Part shown: piece by piece, positions 16,098 to 25,276 of the stretch
How the letters are laid out: each line of letters opens with the position of its first letter
Numbering within the stretch: position 1 is the first letter of the stretch
Assembly: GCA_024402595.1 (NCBI GenBank)
Contig: JAKSTL010000009.1
Location: 1-53,688, forward strand
Length of the DNA: 53,688 nucleotides
Source: Treponema sp.
GTDB taxonomy: Bacteria; Spirochaetota; Spirochaetia; Treponematales; Treponemataceae
Reading direction: 5' to 3'
Program-made: the position numbers and the translations under genes
The notes under the pieces: model-generated
Told to the model about the DNA's origin: nothing
Database searches by the model: none
What the model saw: only the letters and a program-made list of their open reading frames with translations

Positions 16098-19000
16098 TAG
16101 AGCCTTTCCAAATCTGAGAGAGTTTTTGGAATATCAAGATAAATTGATGGTTCAAACTCAGAAATTGGGTGTGTAACATATTTAATATTTTCTTCAGCAA
16201 GATTACTGCCTTCCAATCGCACCATAGTCTGCTGATTTCTTGTTAAAGAATCCCATGCTCGTAAAGACTGCTGGAACTGAATAATTGCCAAAGCATTCTT
16301 TCCACTATCTCCAGTTCGTTTTGCCAGTTTATGAAGAACCACGCCATAATTATTTGAAGCCGTCATAAAAGCTGTAATCAAATCAAATTGATCCACATTA
16401 CTTTGTGGGAAAATAGTTCCTGCCTGAATAGAAATTGTAGTTTCCAGATTATTCATCAACTGTTCGTAATAACCTTCAGCAGCATAATCATCATCTCTAA
16501 GACATAAAGTGTTTGCCAGTGCCAAAAGAAGATTATTTTCCTTGATATTTCCTTCTCCTGCCTTCATAAAATTACTTAAAGCATCCTGATAATTTTTCTT
16601 CTTATAATTTATAAATCCAAGTCTGTATCTAATAGCTGGATTATCATAACCAAGTTCAATAGAATGTTTGTAATTTATAGAAGCATTTTCATAATCACCA
16701 GACTGAAGATAATTTAAATCTGCCAAATCTGCGTAAAGCTTACCGATTTTTTCATTTCCTTTAAAACCTGCATTTTCTTTTTCTGCGGTATAAAGAGTGA
16801 TTCCTTTTGTATATTGTTCCTGAGCCTGTAGATAATCGCCAGTTTTAAGATAATTTTCTCCAAGAAGACGATAAGAATCTATAAACTTGAATACTTCGCG
16901 TGAAGAAAGTTGCTTTGCATTATTAAACTTTTCTATAGCTTTTGTAAGTCTTGGTTGAACGCTGCCAACATCATTTGTATTTATATAATAATTTGCAAGA
17001 TTATAATGAGCCACAGGATTTTCTGGAGCATCTGTAACCGCTTTTATTAAAAGTTTGCGGAGACCTTCTATTTTATAACGCAATGGTTCTTCTGCGGGTG
17101 TTAATGGACCATAAAGCTTTTCAAGAAGATATCCGCCAAGTTCTGTACAGTCTTCCCCACTCAACTGATGTTTTTTATCTTCAAAACGCTTTTGATAACC
17201 AAGCACTTCCTTCAAATTATCAGAACGAATGTAATATTTCATTAAGCGGGCATTGTAAATATCTTTGTCGCCATACAATTGAAGGAGTTTATAATACTGT
17301 TCTTTTGCCAGATTAAGTTTTGATGAATCCTTTTCTGTTCCCCATTCAAGATAGGTATCGCCCAGCATAAGCATTCCATCAGGGTCATTTACATGATAAT
17401 CCAGAATCTGACGCTTAACTATTTCTTCTGCCATCTTATAATTTGAAAGCTCATTTAATTCCATTGAAGCATATTCAAGACCGGCCTGTTTATCGTGATT
17501 AAAATATTTTAAAATCTTTAAATACATTTCGGCAGAGCGCTGATACTGCTTATGATCTTTATAGCCCTGTGCATATTTAAAGAACCAGTTTTTCTTCATC
17601 TTTAGACTGGCAGCCTGATCAAACTTCATTTGAGACAAAGGATATTCATCATTTTCCAGCAATACATAGCCTTGTTTATAATAATTTGTTGCTTTTGCAG
17701 GAATATAAATACAATTCTTTACAAAATTGAAAAGTCCCCAGGAAACAAGACCAAGTACACAAGCTACCAGAGCAATTGGAAGAATCTTGTTACGAATCTG
17801 ATATTGAAGGGATTTTTTATAAGCTTCATATTCACTGGCGCTACGATGTTCAAAATCTCTTGGAACTGGAATAGAAATATCCAGCATTTTTTCCAACTGA
17901 CCTGCAACTTGACGAGCTGGAGCTTTATTCAAAATCTTTTCTATAACTTCAAACTCTGCATCATCAGTGAACTCATTCTGAACAATTAAATCTTCAAAGG
18001 CAAGACGAACATTTAAAGGATATTCCTTAAAGTTTTTCATGAAGATTTCATAATGTTCATCATCCAAAGTGTTTGGAGGAAGTTCAACGCCCATCATTCC
18101 CTGACTAAAATCTGGAACATCTAAGTCTGGATCTGCTGGTTTTCTAGAAGAAGATTTTATATCCTGTGAAATAGAAACATCAGAAAAACCAGGGATTTCA
18201 AAGTCGCCATTATCAGAATCATCAAAACCGCTGTCTAGAGAAGGCGCATCAAAATCCATATCCTCCATACCGGTTGTGTCAAAAACTTCAGAATCCATCC
18301 CAGTGGTATCAAAGGAATCATCTCCAAAGCCGTCTGAACCAAAACCATTATCAAAGGAATCAGAGTTTATTTCATCTGCAAAATCTGGTATTTCGCCAGT
18401 GCTGTCATTATCAAAATCAAATGAATCATTTGAAAAAGCATTGTCGTCACTGGAGGCGCTATTATCAAAGGCCAAATCAGAAATATCTTCTGTTGTAACA
18501 GAGAAACTGCCATTTTCTGAAGGAATTACAATATCATCTTGACTGAACAAACCATCTGGTGTATCCGATTCGCCTAAATCTGAAGAAAAATCTGGTGTAT
18601 CCTCAAAAGAAACATTTTCAAAGGAATCACCAAAATCAGCTGGACCTTCTGTAGAAGTTTCTGTTGCATCATCAAAGAAATCTGAGTCAAAATTGTCTGT
18701 CTGCCCTTCATTAAAACTGTCAGTAATATCTTCAGTTATAGAGTCGGAAATTGAATCTTGATTTTCCTGGGCATTTTCCATGGCATTTTCAGAGGATGTA
18801 TTTTCATTAGATGCATTGTCATCATCAAAGTTGAAGTCAAAATCATCAAGGTTCACAGATTCAAAATCTTCTGACGAGTCTGTAGAATTATCAAGATCCG
18901 TTGCACCAAAATCTGGCACATCAATATCTGACATATCCACATTTGCTGCATCCATATTTGATGTATCAAAGTCAGAATTAGTTACAGTTTCAAAATCACT

Positions 19001-20095
19001 GTTATCTGGAATAGCAAAATCTTCAGAATCAAGGTCGTTTAAATTAAAATCTGCCTCTGATTCCGTGCCAAAATCTGAATCAACTGGCATATCAGTATTC
19101 ATTGCTGGAAGTTCAAAATCATCGGCAGCAAAATCAGTCTGTGCATCGCTCGGATTTTCAAAATCTGTTGGGCTTGGAGCATCAAAATCTAGAGAAGTGG
19201 AACCAAAACTGTCATCATTAAAACCATTTTCCAAGGCATTAGAAAAATCTTCAGAAAAATCATTTTCATTTTGGAAAGAAGGTTCATCAAAATCTATGTC
19301 CGAAAGAAGATTATCCACTTCATTCTGTTCTGACTGTTCAAGATTCAAAACACTGTTATCAATATCAGAATTAAAATCCTCTGGGGTTGAAGAATCAGAA
19401 TTGTTATTTCCTGCAAAGATTTCTGCAATTTCTGGTGGTAAATCTAAACCAAAATCATTATTTGAATTATTAGCGCTAGTATCTTCAAAGGAAGCTGCCT
19501 TGTCCAATTCCTGAGTTTCTTTTTCAAGATTATTAAAGAAATCATCATCGTCAGAATCGGTAAACTCATCATCAGCCAGTAAATCTTCTTGATTTGCACC
19601 TTCCGAACCATCAAAACCCGCACCTGCCAGCAAAGCTTCAAGTCCCATATCTGCAACAGAAACTTCCTTTGTTTTCTGAGGCTCTTCTGGCTGGATTTCA
19701 TTTTCTTCGGGAGCATTGTCCATAAACATAGATAAATCTGGCATTTCAGATTCTTGAGAACCAGATTCAAAATCCATTGGTGCTAAAAGTGAAGACAAAT
19801 CTGGCGCGGCAAAAGCATCCTGTTCCGCCTCTTCTGTCTGTTTTCTTCCATCCCTTGCACCTGTAACAATACCTGTTATTTCCGAAAGATCATCGTCTAC
19901 TGTAGATTCCGTTGTATGAATAAGAGGTTCTTCTGGCATACCAAGAACAAAGTCTTCAGAATCATCCTCTACTTGAATATTTTTGGGAATAGGAACTCTA
20001 ACAGGTTTTTCACCCCTAGATGCACGGAGAGTAAGTTCATCACCAATTGATAGAATATCTTTTTCGAACTGTTTGAGCTGTTTTAAGCCTGGCAT
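16097..20095 (-). CDS. Large acidic TPR protein, FlcA-like flagellar collar candidate
   Basis: 1332 residues in three parts. Residues about 30-670 are low-complexity, rich in Asp, Ser, Phe, Asn and Glu, with recurring DF/DSF/DNS units and probably disordered. Residues about 677-765 form a compact helical domain. One transmembrane helix (about 770-795, ILPIALVACVLGLVSWGLF) is followed by roughly 530 residues of TPR-like helical pairs predicted to be periplasmic. This layout matches the spirochaetal periplasmic flagellar collar protein FlcA (Borrelia BB0326), which recruits the collar and stators. The assignment rests on architecture, not alignment. An alternative is another TPR scaffold. Confidence 0.6.
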   Translation of the reverse strand: MPGLKQLKQFEKDILSIGDELTLRASRGEKPVRVPIPKNIQVEDDSEDFVLGMPEEPLIHTTESTVDDDLSEITGIVTGARDGRKQTEEAEQDAFAAPDLSSLLAPMDFESGSQESEMPDLSMFMDNAPEENEIQPEEPQKTKEVSVADMGLEALLAGAGFDGSEGANQEDLLADDEFTDSDDDDFFNNLEKETQELDKAASFEDTSANNSNNDFGLDLPPEIAEIFAGNNNSDSSTPEDFNSDIDNSVLNLEQSEQNEVDNLLSDIDFDEPSFQNENDFSEDFSNALENGFNDDSFGSTSLDFDAPSPTDFENPSDAQTDFAADDFELPAMNTDMPVDSDFGTESEADFNLNDLDSEDFAIPDNSDFETVTNSDFDTSNMDAANVDMSDIDVPDFGATDLDNSTDSSEDFESVNLDDFDFNFDDDNASNENTSSENAMENAQENQDSISDSITEDITDSFNEGQTDNFDSDFFDDATETSTEGPADFGDSFENVSFEDTPDFSSDLGESDTPDGLFSQDDIVIPSENGSFSVTTEDISDLAFDNSASSDDNAFSNDSFDFDNDSTGEIPDFADEINSDSFDNGFGSDGFGDDSFDTTGMDSEVFDTTGMEDMDFDAPSLDSGFDDSDNGDFEIPGFSDVSISQDIKSSSRKPADPDLDVPDFSQGMMGVELPPNTLDDEHYEIFMKNFKEYPLNVRLAFEDLIVQNEFTDDAEFEVIEKILNKAPARQVAGQLEKMLDISIPVPRDFEHRSASEYEAYKKSLQYQIRNKILPIALVACVLGLVSWGLFNFVKNCIYIPAKATNYYKQGYVLLENDEYPLSQMKFDQAASLKMKKNWFFKYAQGYKDHKQYQRSAEMYLKILKYFNHDKQAGLEYASMELNELSNYKMAEEIVKRQILDYHVNDPDGMLMLGDTYLEWGTEKDSSKLNLAKEQYYKLLQLYGDKDIYNARLMKYYIRSDNLKEVLGYQKRFEDKKHQLSGEDCTELGGYLLEKLYGPLTPAEEPLRYKIEGLRKLLIKAVTDAPENPVAHYNLANYYINTNDVGSVQPRLTKAIEKFNNAKQLSSREVFKFIDSYRLLGENYLKTGDYLQAQEQYTKGITLYTAEKENAGFKGNEKIGKLYADLADLNYLQSGDYENASINYKHSIELGYDNPAIRYRLGFINYKKKNYQDALSNFMKAGEGNIKENNLLLALANTLCLRDDDYAAEGYYEQLMNNLETTISIQAGTIFPQSNVDQFDLITAFMTASNNYGVVLHKLAKRTGDSGKNALAIIQFQQSLRAWDSLTRNQQTMVRLEGSNLAEENIKYVTHPISEFEPSIYLDIPKTLSDLERL

Positions 20096-20131
20096 ACTTT
20101 ATTTTTACCCCACCTTTCCCATTGTACAAGT

Positions 20132-20160
20132 ATACTACTTATCACTTAATCAACGGTCAA
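20132..20160 (-). promoter_or_regulatory. Promoter of the FlcA-like gene
   Basis: On the minus strand TTGACC (20160-20155), 17 bp, TAGTAT (20137-20132), giving a leader of about 30 nt that contains the purine-rich AAAGGTGGGG. Confidence 0.45.
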
Positions 20161-20257
20161 AAATGCCGCTGACTTTAACTCTATTTTCTATTTTAGACTT
20201 ATATTTGCAATATTAAAATCCTTTTTGCCATTTTTTTAATCTTTTTTTATGAAGGTC

Positions 20258-20284
20258 TAAACTTTTTATTTTTTAGCCCGATAA
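20258..20284 (+). promoter_or_regulatory. Sigma-28 (FliA)-like promoter
   Basis: TAAACTTT (20258-20265), exactly 11 bp, CCCGATAA (20277-20284). Each half differs by one base from the classic flagellar consensus TAAAGTTT-N11-GCCGATAA. The ATG of the CBM48-like gene begins 8 nt after it, so the transcript should be leaderless. Confidence 0.65.
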
Positions 20285-20291
20285 CAAAATT

Positions 20292-21029
20292 ATGAAAACA
20301 GGATTTTCTCTTAAAAAAGCTTTTTTGCTTTTGGGATTAACAGTGGTTTCTGCTGTTCCAATGATGGCAAAAGAAGCTAAAATTGAGTATACGCCATTTG
20401 AACTTGATTCTCTAATTCACGAAATTGAAAAGCCAAGTGCGCCTATCATTACAGATGATTATATAATCTTTACGGCAGATGTTAATCACAGAAATGTGGG
20501 AATTGCTTTTGATTTTGAAAATTATAAAATTGTTCATCCTTACAAGCTGCTGGCCACAACTGATATTGATGGAACAAAAACCAACAAACATCTGTTTTAT
20601 TGCTACGAACGACAGCACAAGCTAACCACAATAAAATATCGCCTGATTATTGATGGGCTTTGGACTACCGACCCTTTAAACCCAAATAAGATTTATGACG
20701 ACAATGTAAATCTTTATTTTTCTTTTATTGAAGACCCAGCCAGCATTATAAAAAATACTGGAAAAACAAAGGATGATACGGTTCATTTTGTTTACAAGGG
20801 CGAAAAAGGGCTTAGATTAAATCTTGCGGGAACCTTTACCAATTGGGACCCTTGGATTTATGAATTAAAAGAAACTTCGCCAGGATTTTATGAATTAAAT
20901 CTGCCGCTTCCAACGGGTAAATATTATTATAACTACTATGTGGGTCTTACACCTATCGAAGATAATACAAACCCAGATAAAGTTTATTCACCAGATGGAA
21001 GAACGGCATCTGTAATTGTTGTAAATTAA
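20292..21029 (+). CDS. Secreted protein with CBM48/AMPK-type glycogen-binding-like domain
   Basis: 245 residues with a signal peptide (KKAFLLLGLTVVSAVPMMA). The C-terminal 90 residues read as an E-set carbohydrate-binding domain: FVYKGEKGLRLNLAGTFTNWDP...GFYELNLPLPTGKYYYNYYVG. The central part (KYRLIIDGLWTTDPLNPNKIYDDN) has the same features, so the domain may be duplicated. No enzyme domain is attached. The sigma-28-like promoter and divergence from the FlcA-like gene suggest co-expression with the flagellar regulon; a role in the periplasm around the flagella is inference. Confidence 0.75.
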   Translation: MKTGFSLKKAFLLLGLTVVSAVPMMAKEAKIEYTPFELDSLIHEIEKPSAPIITDDYIIFTADVNHRNVGIAFDFENYKIVHPYKLLATTDIDGTKTNKHLFYCYERQHKLTTIKYRLIIDGLWTTDPLNPNKIYDDNVNLYFSFIEDPASIIKNTGKTKDDTVHFVYKGEKGLRLNLAGTFTNWDPWIYELKETSPGFYELNLPLPTGKYYYNYYVGLTPIEDNTNPDKVYSPDGRTASVIVVN

Positions 21030-21042
21030 AAAAGCAACAGAA

Positions 21043-22485
21043 TTAGCGGAACTTTTTAGCCATTTCCTGCAGTTTTTTCAAATCCATGCCTTTTAGACTG
21101 TTTATATCCATACCTGCAGGAAGTCCGCCGGCGCCACCAAGTCCGCCCATCATATTAGGATTTATTCCCATCTGATTCATCATTCTTCCCTGCATACCTT
21201 TGTTTCGGCTTACTTTCTTCATCATAAGCTTAGTTTTTTCAAACTGCTTCAACAATTTATTTACATCGGCAACAGAAGTTCCAGAACCCTTTGCTATTCG
21301 TTTTCTACGGCTTGGTCCAATAATAAGATGATTCAATCTTTCTTTGTAAGTCATAGACTGGATAATAGCTTCGTTCTTTTTTAAACTGCTTAAATCCATT
21401 TGAGAAGCGTCTACACCAGACATTCCAGGAAGCATATCAATTATAGACTGCATACTTCCCATCTTTTTTACCTGCTGGAACTGTTCGAGCATATCCTGCA
21501 AAGTAAACTCATTTCGTTGGAGTTTTTTCTGAAGTTTTAAAGCTTCTTCGGCATCTACAGTTTCCTGAGCTTTTTCTACCAACGAAACAACATCACCCAT
21601 ACCTAAAATACGGCTGGCAATTCGTTCTGGATGGAAAATCTCAAAATCTTCAGTTTTTTCTCCAGTACCAATAAACAAAATTGGTTTTCCAGTAATTGTT
21701 TTAAGAGATAAAGCCGCACCACCACGAGCATCGGAATCAAACTTAGTAAGAATTACACCAGTTAATCCCAACTGTTCATCAAAAGTTTTTGCAATATCAA
21801 CTGCATTCTGACCAGTCATTGCATCGGCTACAAGCAAAACTTCACAAGGATCTGTAGCTTTTTTTACTCTAACCAGTTCATCCATCATTTCTTCATCAAT
21901 CTGAAGACGACCCGCAGTATCTATAATAATTGTATCGTAACCATTTTTCTTTGCAAAATCTAAAGCTTCCTTTGCATTTTTTACAGCATCCTTGGAGTTT
22001 TCTTTATAAACAGGAACACCAATTTTTTCACCGAGTTGAGTCAACTGTTCAACAGCCGCAGGACGCACCAAATCACAAGCAGCTAACAAAGGTTTTCTGC
22101 CTTCTTTTAACAAACGAGCTGCCAATTTGTGAGAAGCCGTTGTCTTACCAGCACCCTGCAAACCAAGCATTAAAATAACAGACTGGGTATCAGGACCTTT
22201 TAAATGCAAATCCTGTTTTGTATCTCCCAGCATAGACACCATTTTGTCATAAATTATTTTTGTAAACTGTTGGCCCGGATCAACTGCCTTTAAAACTTTT
22301 TCGCCTTTTGCTTCTTCAATTGTAGAATTTACAAACCGACGAACAACTCTAAGATTTACATCGGCTTCAAGAAGTGCCATTTTAATTTCTTCAACAGCAT
22401 CTTCAATATTTTTTTCTGTAATAGTAGACTTTCCACTAAATTTTCTAACAATTCCACTAAAAGTACTGGAAATTTTCTCTAACAT
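21043..22485 (-). CDS. ffh: Signal recognition particle protein Ffh (SRP54)
   Basis: 480 residues. N domain, then the GTPase G domain with GLQGAGKTT (108-116), DTAGR (189-193) and TKFD, then a methionine-rich M domain (about 300-440) containing the RRKRIAKGSG RNA-binding segment, and a Gly/Met-rich tail. It binds 4.5S RNA and signal peptides and delivers ribosomes to FtsY at the membrane. GGAGG lies five bases before the ATG. It follows gpsA by 33 bp and probably shares its transcript. Confidence 0.97.
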   Translation of the reverse strand: MLEKISSTFSGIVRKFSGKSTITEKNIEDAVEEIKMALLEADVNLRVVRRFVNSTIEEAKGEKVLKAVDPGQQFTKIIYDKMVSMLGDTKQDLHLKGPDTQSVILMLGLQGAGKTTASHKLAARLLKEGRKPLLAACDLVRPAAVEQLTQLGEKIGVPVYKENSKDAVKNAKEALDFAKKNGYDTIIIDTAGRLQIDEEMMDELVRVKKATDPCEVLLVADAMTGQNAVDIAKTFDEQLGLTGVILTKFDSDARGGAALSLKTITGKPILFIGTGEKTEDFEIFHPERIASRILGMGDVVSLVEKAQETVDAEEALKLQKKLQRNEFTLQDMLEQFQQVKKMGSMQSIIDMLPGMSGVDASQMDLSSLKKNEAIIQSMTYKERLNHLIIGPSRRKRIAKGSGTSVADVNKLLKQFEKTKLMMKKVSRNKGMQGRMMNQMGINPNMMGGLGGAGGLPAGMDINSLKGMDLKKLQEMAKKFR

Positions 22486-22518
22486 TTTTCCTCCAAAATT
22501 GCAAAAGCTTATTGTTTT

Positions 22519-23571
22519 TTAATTAAAAGATAGCAATTCATCAAAAGCTTCTTTTACGCTGCAATCCTTATTCAAAATTTTATAAAGTGCATTGGTAAGC
22601 GGAAGCTTGATATCCTTTTTAAGCCCAATTTCGTGAGCATATTTACAGGCAATTGCACCTTCTGGCAAATAACCAATTTTTCCCACATTAGCAATCAAAT
22701 CATCAATATTTTCAAATTTAGAAAGCATATCAGTCTTAACCAAATCCTGACCAAAGCGACGGTTTCGACCATATTTACTTTTACAAGTTACATCCAAATC
22801 ACCAACACCACTAATAGATGTAAAAGTTTCGGCATGTGTTGCGCCCATAGCAAAACCAAGAGTCTGAATTTCGTTCAAACCAGCCGCCATCAAAAGACTT
22901 TCCGAATTATCACCAATAATATCAGAAGTTTCCGAAATAGCATCCATAGCTCCATAAACATTGGCAATAATATTTTTCGCCGCCGCACAAATCTGAACAC
23001 CAATAACATCAAAACTTGAATAAACCATCAAGCCAGGAACCTTAAGCAATTCCCGCACCTTAATAGAATTCTTAGGATTCAAAGAAGCCGCCACCAACCC
23101 AGTAAGTTTACCCATAGCAACTTCTTCCGCATGAGAAGGCCCCGCTACATAAACCGTACAATCCTTATAATGCTCAGGCAAAGCTTCCTCAATAGTCTCA
23201 AGAATCAGCTTAGGCCCCTCTTCTGAAGGTACAAAACCCTTGGTCAAAGCCGCAATAATCGTAGAACCATCCGAAATATTTGGCACATTCACAAATTTCT
23301 GAATAGTCGATTTCAAATACAACGAAGGCGACGCAATAATCAAAAATTCTTTCCCCGTTGCCACTTCCACAATATCATCAGTAGCTTTTATAGAAGCATC
23401 CAGCTTATAACCAGGCAAAAATTTTTTATTTTCATGATCATTATTAATAGAATCTACAACATCCTTTTCTAACGCCCAAATCTGCACATTATGCTTTCCA
23501 CGAGCCAGAGCCTGCGCCAAACCAGTACCCCAAGCACCTCCACCAATTACACCAACAGATTTTGATTCCAT
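22519..23571 (-). CDS. gpsA: Glycerol-3-phosphate dehydrogenase [NAD(P)+]
   Basis: About 350 residues. An N-terminal Rossmann motif, VGVIGGGAWGTGLAQALA (6-23), binds NAD(P)H; IAALTKGF, YVAGPSHAEEVA, the AAKNI segment with the catalytic lysine and GVGDLDVTCKSKYGRNRRFG follow as in GpsA. It makes sn-glycerol 3-phosphate from dihydroxyacetone phosphate for phospholipid synthesis. The ATG at 23571 has AGAGG eight bases upstream and is preferred over a longer frame start at 23598. It lies upstream of ffh and downstream of the ndk terminator. Confidence 0.95.
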   Translation of the reverse strand: MESKSVGVIGGGAWGTGLAQALARGKHNVQIWALEKDVVDSINNDHENKKFLPGYKLDASIKATDDIVEVATGKEFLIIASPSLYLKSTIQKFVNVPNISDGSTIIAALTKGFVPSEEGPKLILETIEEALPEHYKDCTVYVAGPSHAEEVAMGKLTGLVAASLNPKNSIKVRELLKVPGLMVYSSFDVIGVQICAAAKNIIANVYGAMDAISETSDIIGDNSESLLMAAGLNEIQTLGFAMGATHAETFTSISGVGDLDVTCKSKYGRNRRFGQDLVKTDMLSKFENIDDLIANVGKIGYLPEGAIACKYAHEIGLKKDIKLPLTNALYKILNKDCSVKEAFDELLSFN

Positions 23572-23611
23572 AACCAAACCTCTTTTAAAAATATTCAAAA
23601 CCGATTTTCGT

Positions 23612-23646
23612 AAAAAAAAAGCTCAAACCCACAGTTCAAGCTTTTT
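23612..23646 (-). terminator. Intrinsic terminator after ndk
   Basis: On the minus strand AAAAAGCTTGAAC-TGTGG-GTTTGAGCTTTTT forms a 13-bp stem with two G-U pairs, continued by a T-run (complement of 23612-23620). It separates ndk from gpsA-ffh. Confidence 0.85.
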
Positions 23647-23679
23647 CACAAATTCAATTAAAAAATCTGTTTCAGCCGA

Positions 23680-24123
23680 TTAGTACCAGCCATTGCAGCA
23701 ATCATGCCAATCAACAATTTCTTCGTCTTTAAACCAAAGCTTAATTTCGCGTTCTGCACTTTCATCACTGTCAGAAGCATGAATAATATTGCGTGCTGTG
23801 TGTGTACAATAATCACCGCGAATAGTTCCAGGCATTGCTTCAGAAGGCTTTGTTGCACCAACATATTTTCTCATCAAAGCAACACAATCATCAGCCTGCC
23901 AAACCATAGCTACAACAGGACCACAAGTTACATAATCAACCAATTCATCATAAAAAGGTTTACCTTTGTGTTCTGCATAATGTTCTTCAGCCAATTCTCT
24001 TGGAACCGACATCAATTTCAAACCAACTAATTTAAATCCTTTCTGTTCAAGACGATCAATAATTTCGCCTACCAAGCGTCTATTTACAACACCTGGTTTT
24101 AACATTGTAAAACATCTACTCAT
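23680..24123 (-). CDS. ndk: Nucleoside diphosphate kinase
   Basis: 147 residues, transferring the gamma phosphate from ATP to other NDPs. K9 in MLKPGVV, the GTIRGDYC segment (99-106) and NIIHASDS with the phospho-histidine H115 are all present. The C-terminus is slightly extended (WHDCCNGWY). The ATG at 24123 is chosen because the longer frame starts with a TTG inside the promoter. A very good promoter ends only 6 nt before this ATG and no Shine-Dalgarno is present, so the mRNA should be leaderless. Confidence 0.95.
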   Translation of the reverse strand: MSRCFTMLKPGVVNRRLVGEIIDRLEQKGFKLVGLKLMSVPRELAEEHYAEHKGKPFYDELVDYVTCGPVVAMVWQADDCVALMRKYVGATKPSEAMPGTIRGDYCTHTARNIIHASDSDESAEREIKLWFKDEEIVDWHDCCNGWY

Positions 24124-24129
24124 AATATA

Positions 24130-24158
24130 ATTATAATAAAACAATCAAGTTATTTCAA
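24130..24158 (-). promoter_or_regulatory. Promoter of ndk, predicted leaderless
   Basis: On the minus strand TTGAAA (24158-24153), 17 bp, TATAAT (24135-24130), 6 nt, ATG at 24123. Both hexamers are near consensus. Confidence 0.75.
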
Positions 24159-24239
24159 TCGGCAAATCTTAAGGCATGATTTTTTAATTTGGGCGAAATC
24201 CTTTCTACAAAAAAATCTCTTCCACAAAACGCCCATCTC

Positions 24240-24325
24240 TTCTACTAACGGCCTTCCAGGGCTTACCTACGGTCGGTTTCGCCAAGGCTCAACTCCGCTT
24301 CGCGTCCCCTTCCACGCCTTCGCAA
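24240..24325. other. GC-rich intergenic island
   Basis: About 85 bp of GC-rich sequence between the end of ispH and the ndk promoter. It contains no frame with a start and ribosome site and no clear T-tailed hairpin. Together with the blocks at 165-320 and 2713-2847 it belongs to a set of compositionally odd intergenic islands. Confidence 0.4.
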
Positions 24326-24331
24326 AACCTT

Positions 24332-25195
24332 TCAAACAGAACCTTTTTCCATTAAAGTCTGTTCCACTTTTTCAATAATTTCAAAAGAAGTGCTAGCCCC
24401 AGCCGTAATTCCAACCCTTTTCAATGCAAAAAAATCCTCAGGAATATCTTCTGCCTTTTGAATCATAGCAGTTTTTTTTATTAAACTTTGGGCAGTCATA
24501 AAAAGTCTTTTAGTATTAGCCGAGTTTTTTCCACCAATAATTAAAACTCCATCCACAAGACTACACAATTCCACCAAAGCTTCCTGCCGTTGATTTGTTG
24601 CAGGACAAATTGTATTTTCAATCTCCAAATAAGGAAAAGTCTTTTTTAATATTTCCGCAACTTTCAAAAACTCATTTTCATTAAAAGTAGTCTGGCTTAA
24701 CAAAAATGCAGATTTTTCTGTATGCACATTTTTTGCAAAGTTCAAAGCCTCATCACAATTTTGAACAAGCACAAAATTATTTCCCGCATAGCCTTCAATG
24801 CCTTTTACTTCTCCGTGGTTTTTATCTCCAGTAATAATCACAAAATCTTTTTCTTTAGAAAACCTTTCCACCATTTTCTGATTATTTTTTACACGGGCGC
24901 AAGTGGCATCGGCAATTTTACATTTTTTCTCCAAAAGACAATCTATAACCTCTGGACTTACCCCATGAGCTCTTATTACCACAGTACTTCCATCTGGTAT
25001 TTTATCTAAATCATTTTCTTCTACTACAATTAGGCCTTTATTTTTTAACACACTCAAAGTTTCATCATTATGAATCAACGGCCCAAGAGAATATATTTTT
25101 GCATCAGTTTTTGTATCCAACAATTCATTGGCTATTTTCACAGCTCTTTTTACACCAGCACAATAACCTAAAACCTTAGCACGAACAACTTCCAT
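24332..25195 (-). CDS. ispH: 4-hydroxy-3-methylbut-2-enyl diphosphate reductase
   Basis: 287 residues, the last enzyme of the MEP isoprenoid pathway, making IPP and DMAPP with a [4Fe-4S] cluster. The three cluster cysteines are C12 (LGYCAGV), C99 (DATCARV) and C197 (NTICPATNQRQ). H42, H77 (RAHG) and H127 correspond to conserved substrate-binding histidines. Length is normal for the short, single-domain form. No ribosome site is seen; TATGAT (complement of 25202-25207) ends 6 nt before the ATG. The secF terminator lies just upstream. Confidence 0.96.
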   Translation of the reverse strand: MEVVRAKVLGYCAGVKRAVKIANELLDTKTDAKIYSLGPLIHNDETLSVLKNKGLIVVEENDLDKIPDGSTVVIRAHGVSPEVIDCLLEKKCKIADATCARVKNNQKMVERFSKEKDFVIITGDKNHGEVKGIEGYAGNNFVLVQNCDEALNFAKNVHTEKSAFLLSQTTFNENEFLKVAEILKKTFPYLEIENTICPATNQRQEALVELCSLVDGVLIIGGKNSANTKRLFMTAQSLIKKTAMIQKAEDIPEDFFALKRVGITAGASTSFEIIEKVEQTLMEKGSV

Positions 25196-25219
25196 AAAAA
25201 CATCATAGCATAAAAATAA

Positions 25220-25252
25220 AAAAAAAGCGCCCTCATAAAATGAAGACGCTTT
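25220..25252 (-). terminator. Intrinsic terminator of the yajC-secD-secF operon
   Basis: On the minus strand AAAGCGTCTTCA-TTTTA-TGAGGGCGCTTT forms a stem containing G-U pairs, followed by a run of nine T residues. Confidence 0.75.
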
Positions 25253-25276
25253 CGAACATTCTAAAAGAACTAAAAA

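Noticed and set aside
18276..19514. Long Ser/Lys/Glu-rich open frames on the plus strand
   Set aside because: They are antisense shadows of the low-complexity Asp/Ser-rich part of the FlcA-like gene, without ribosome sites.
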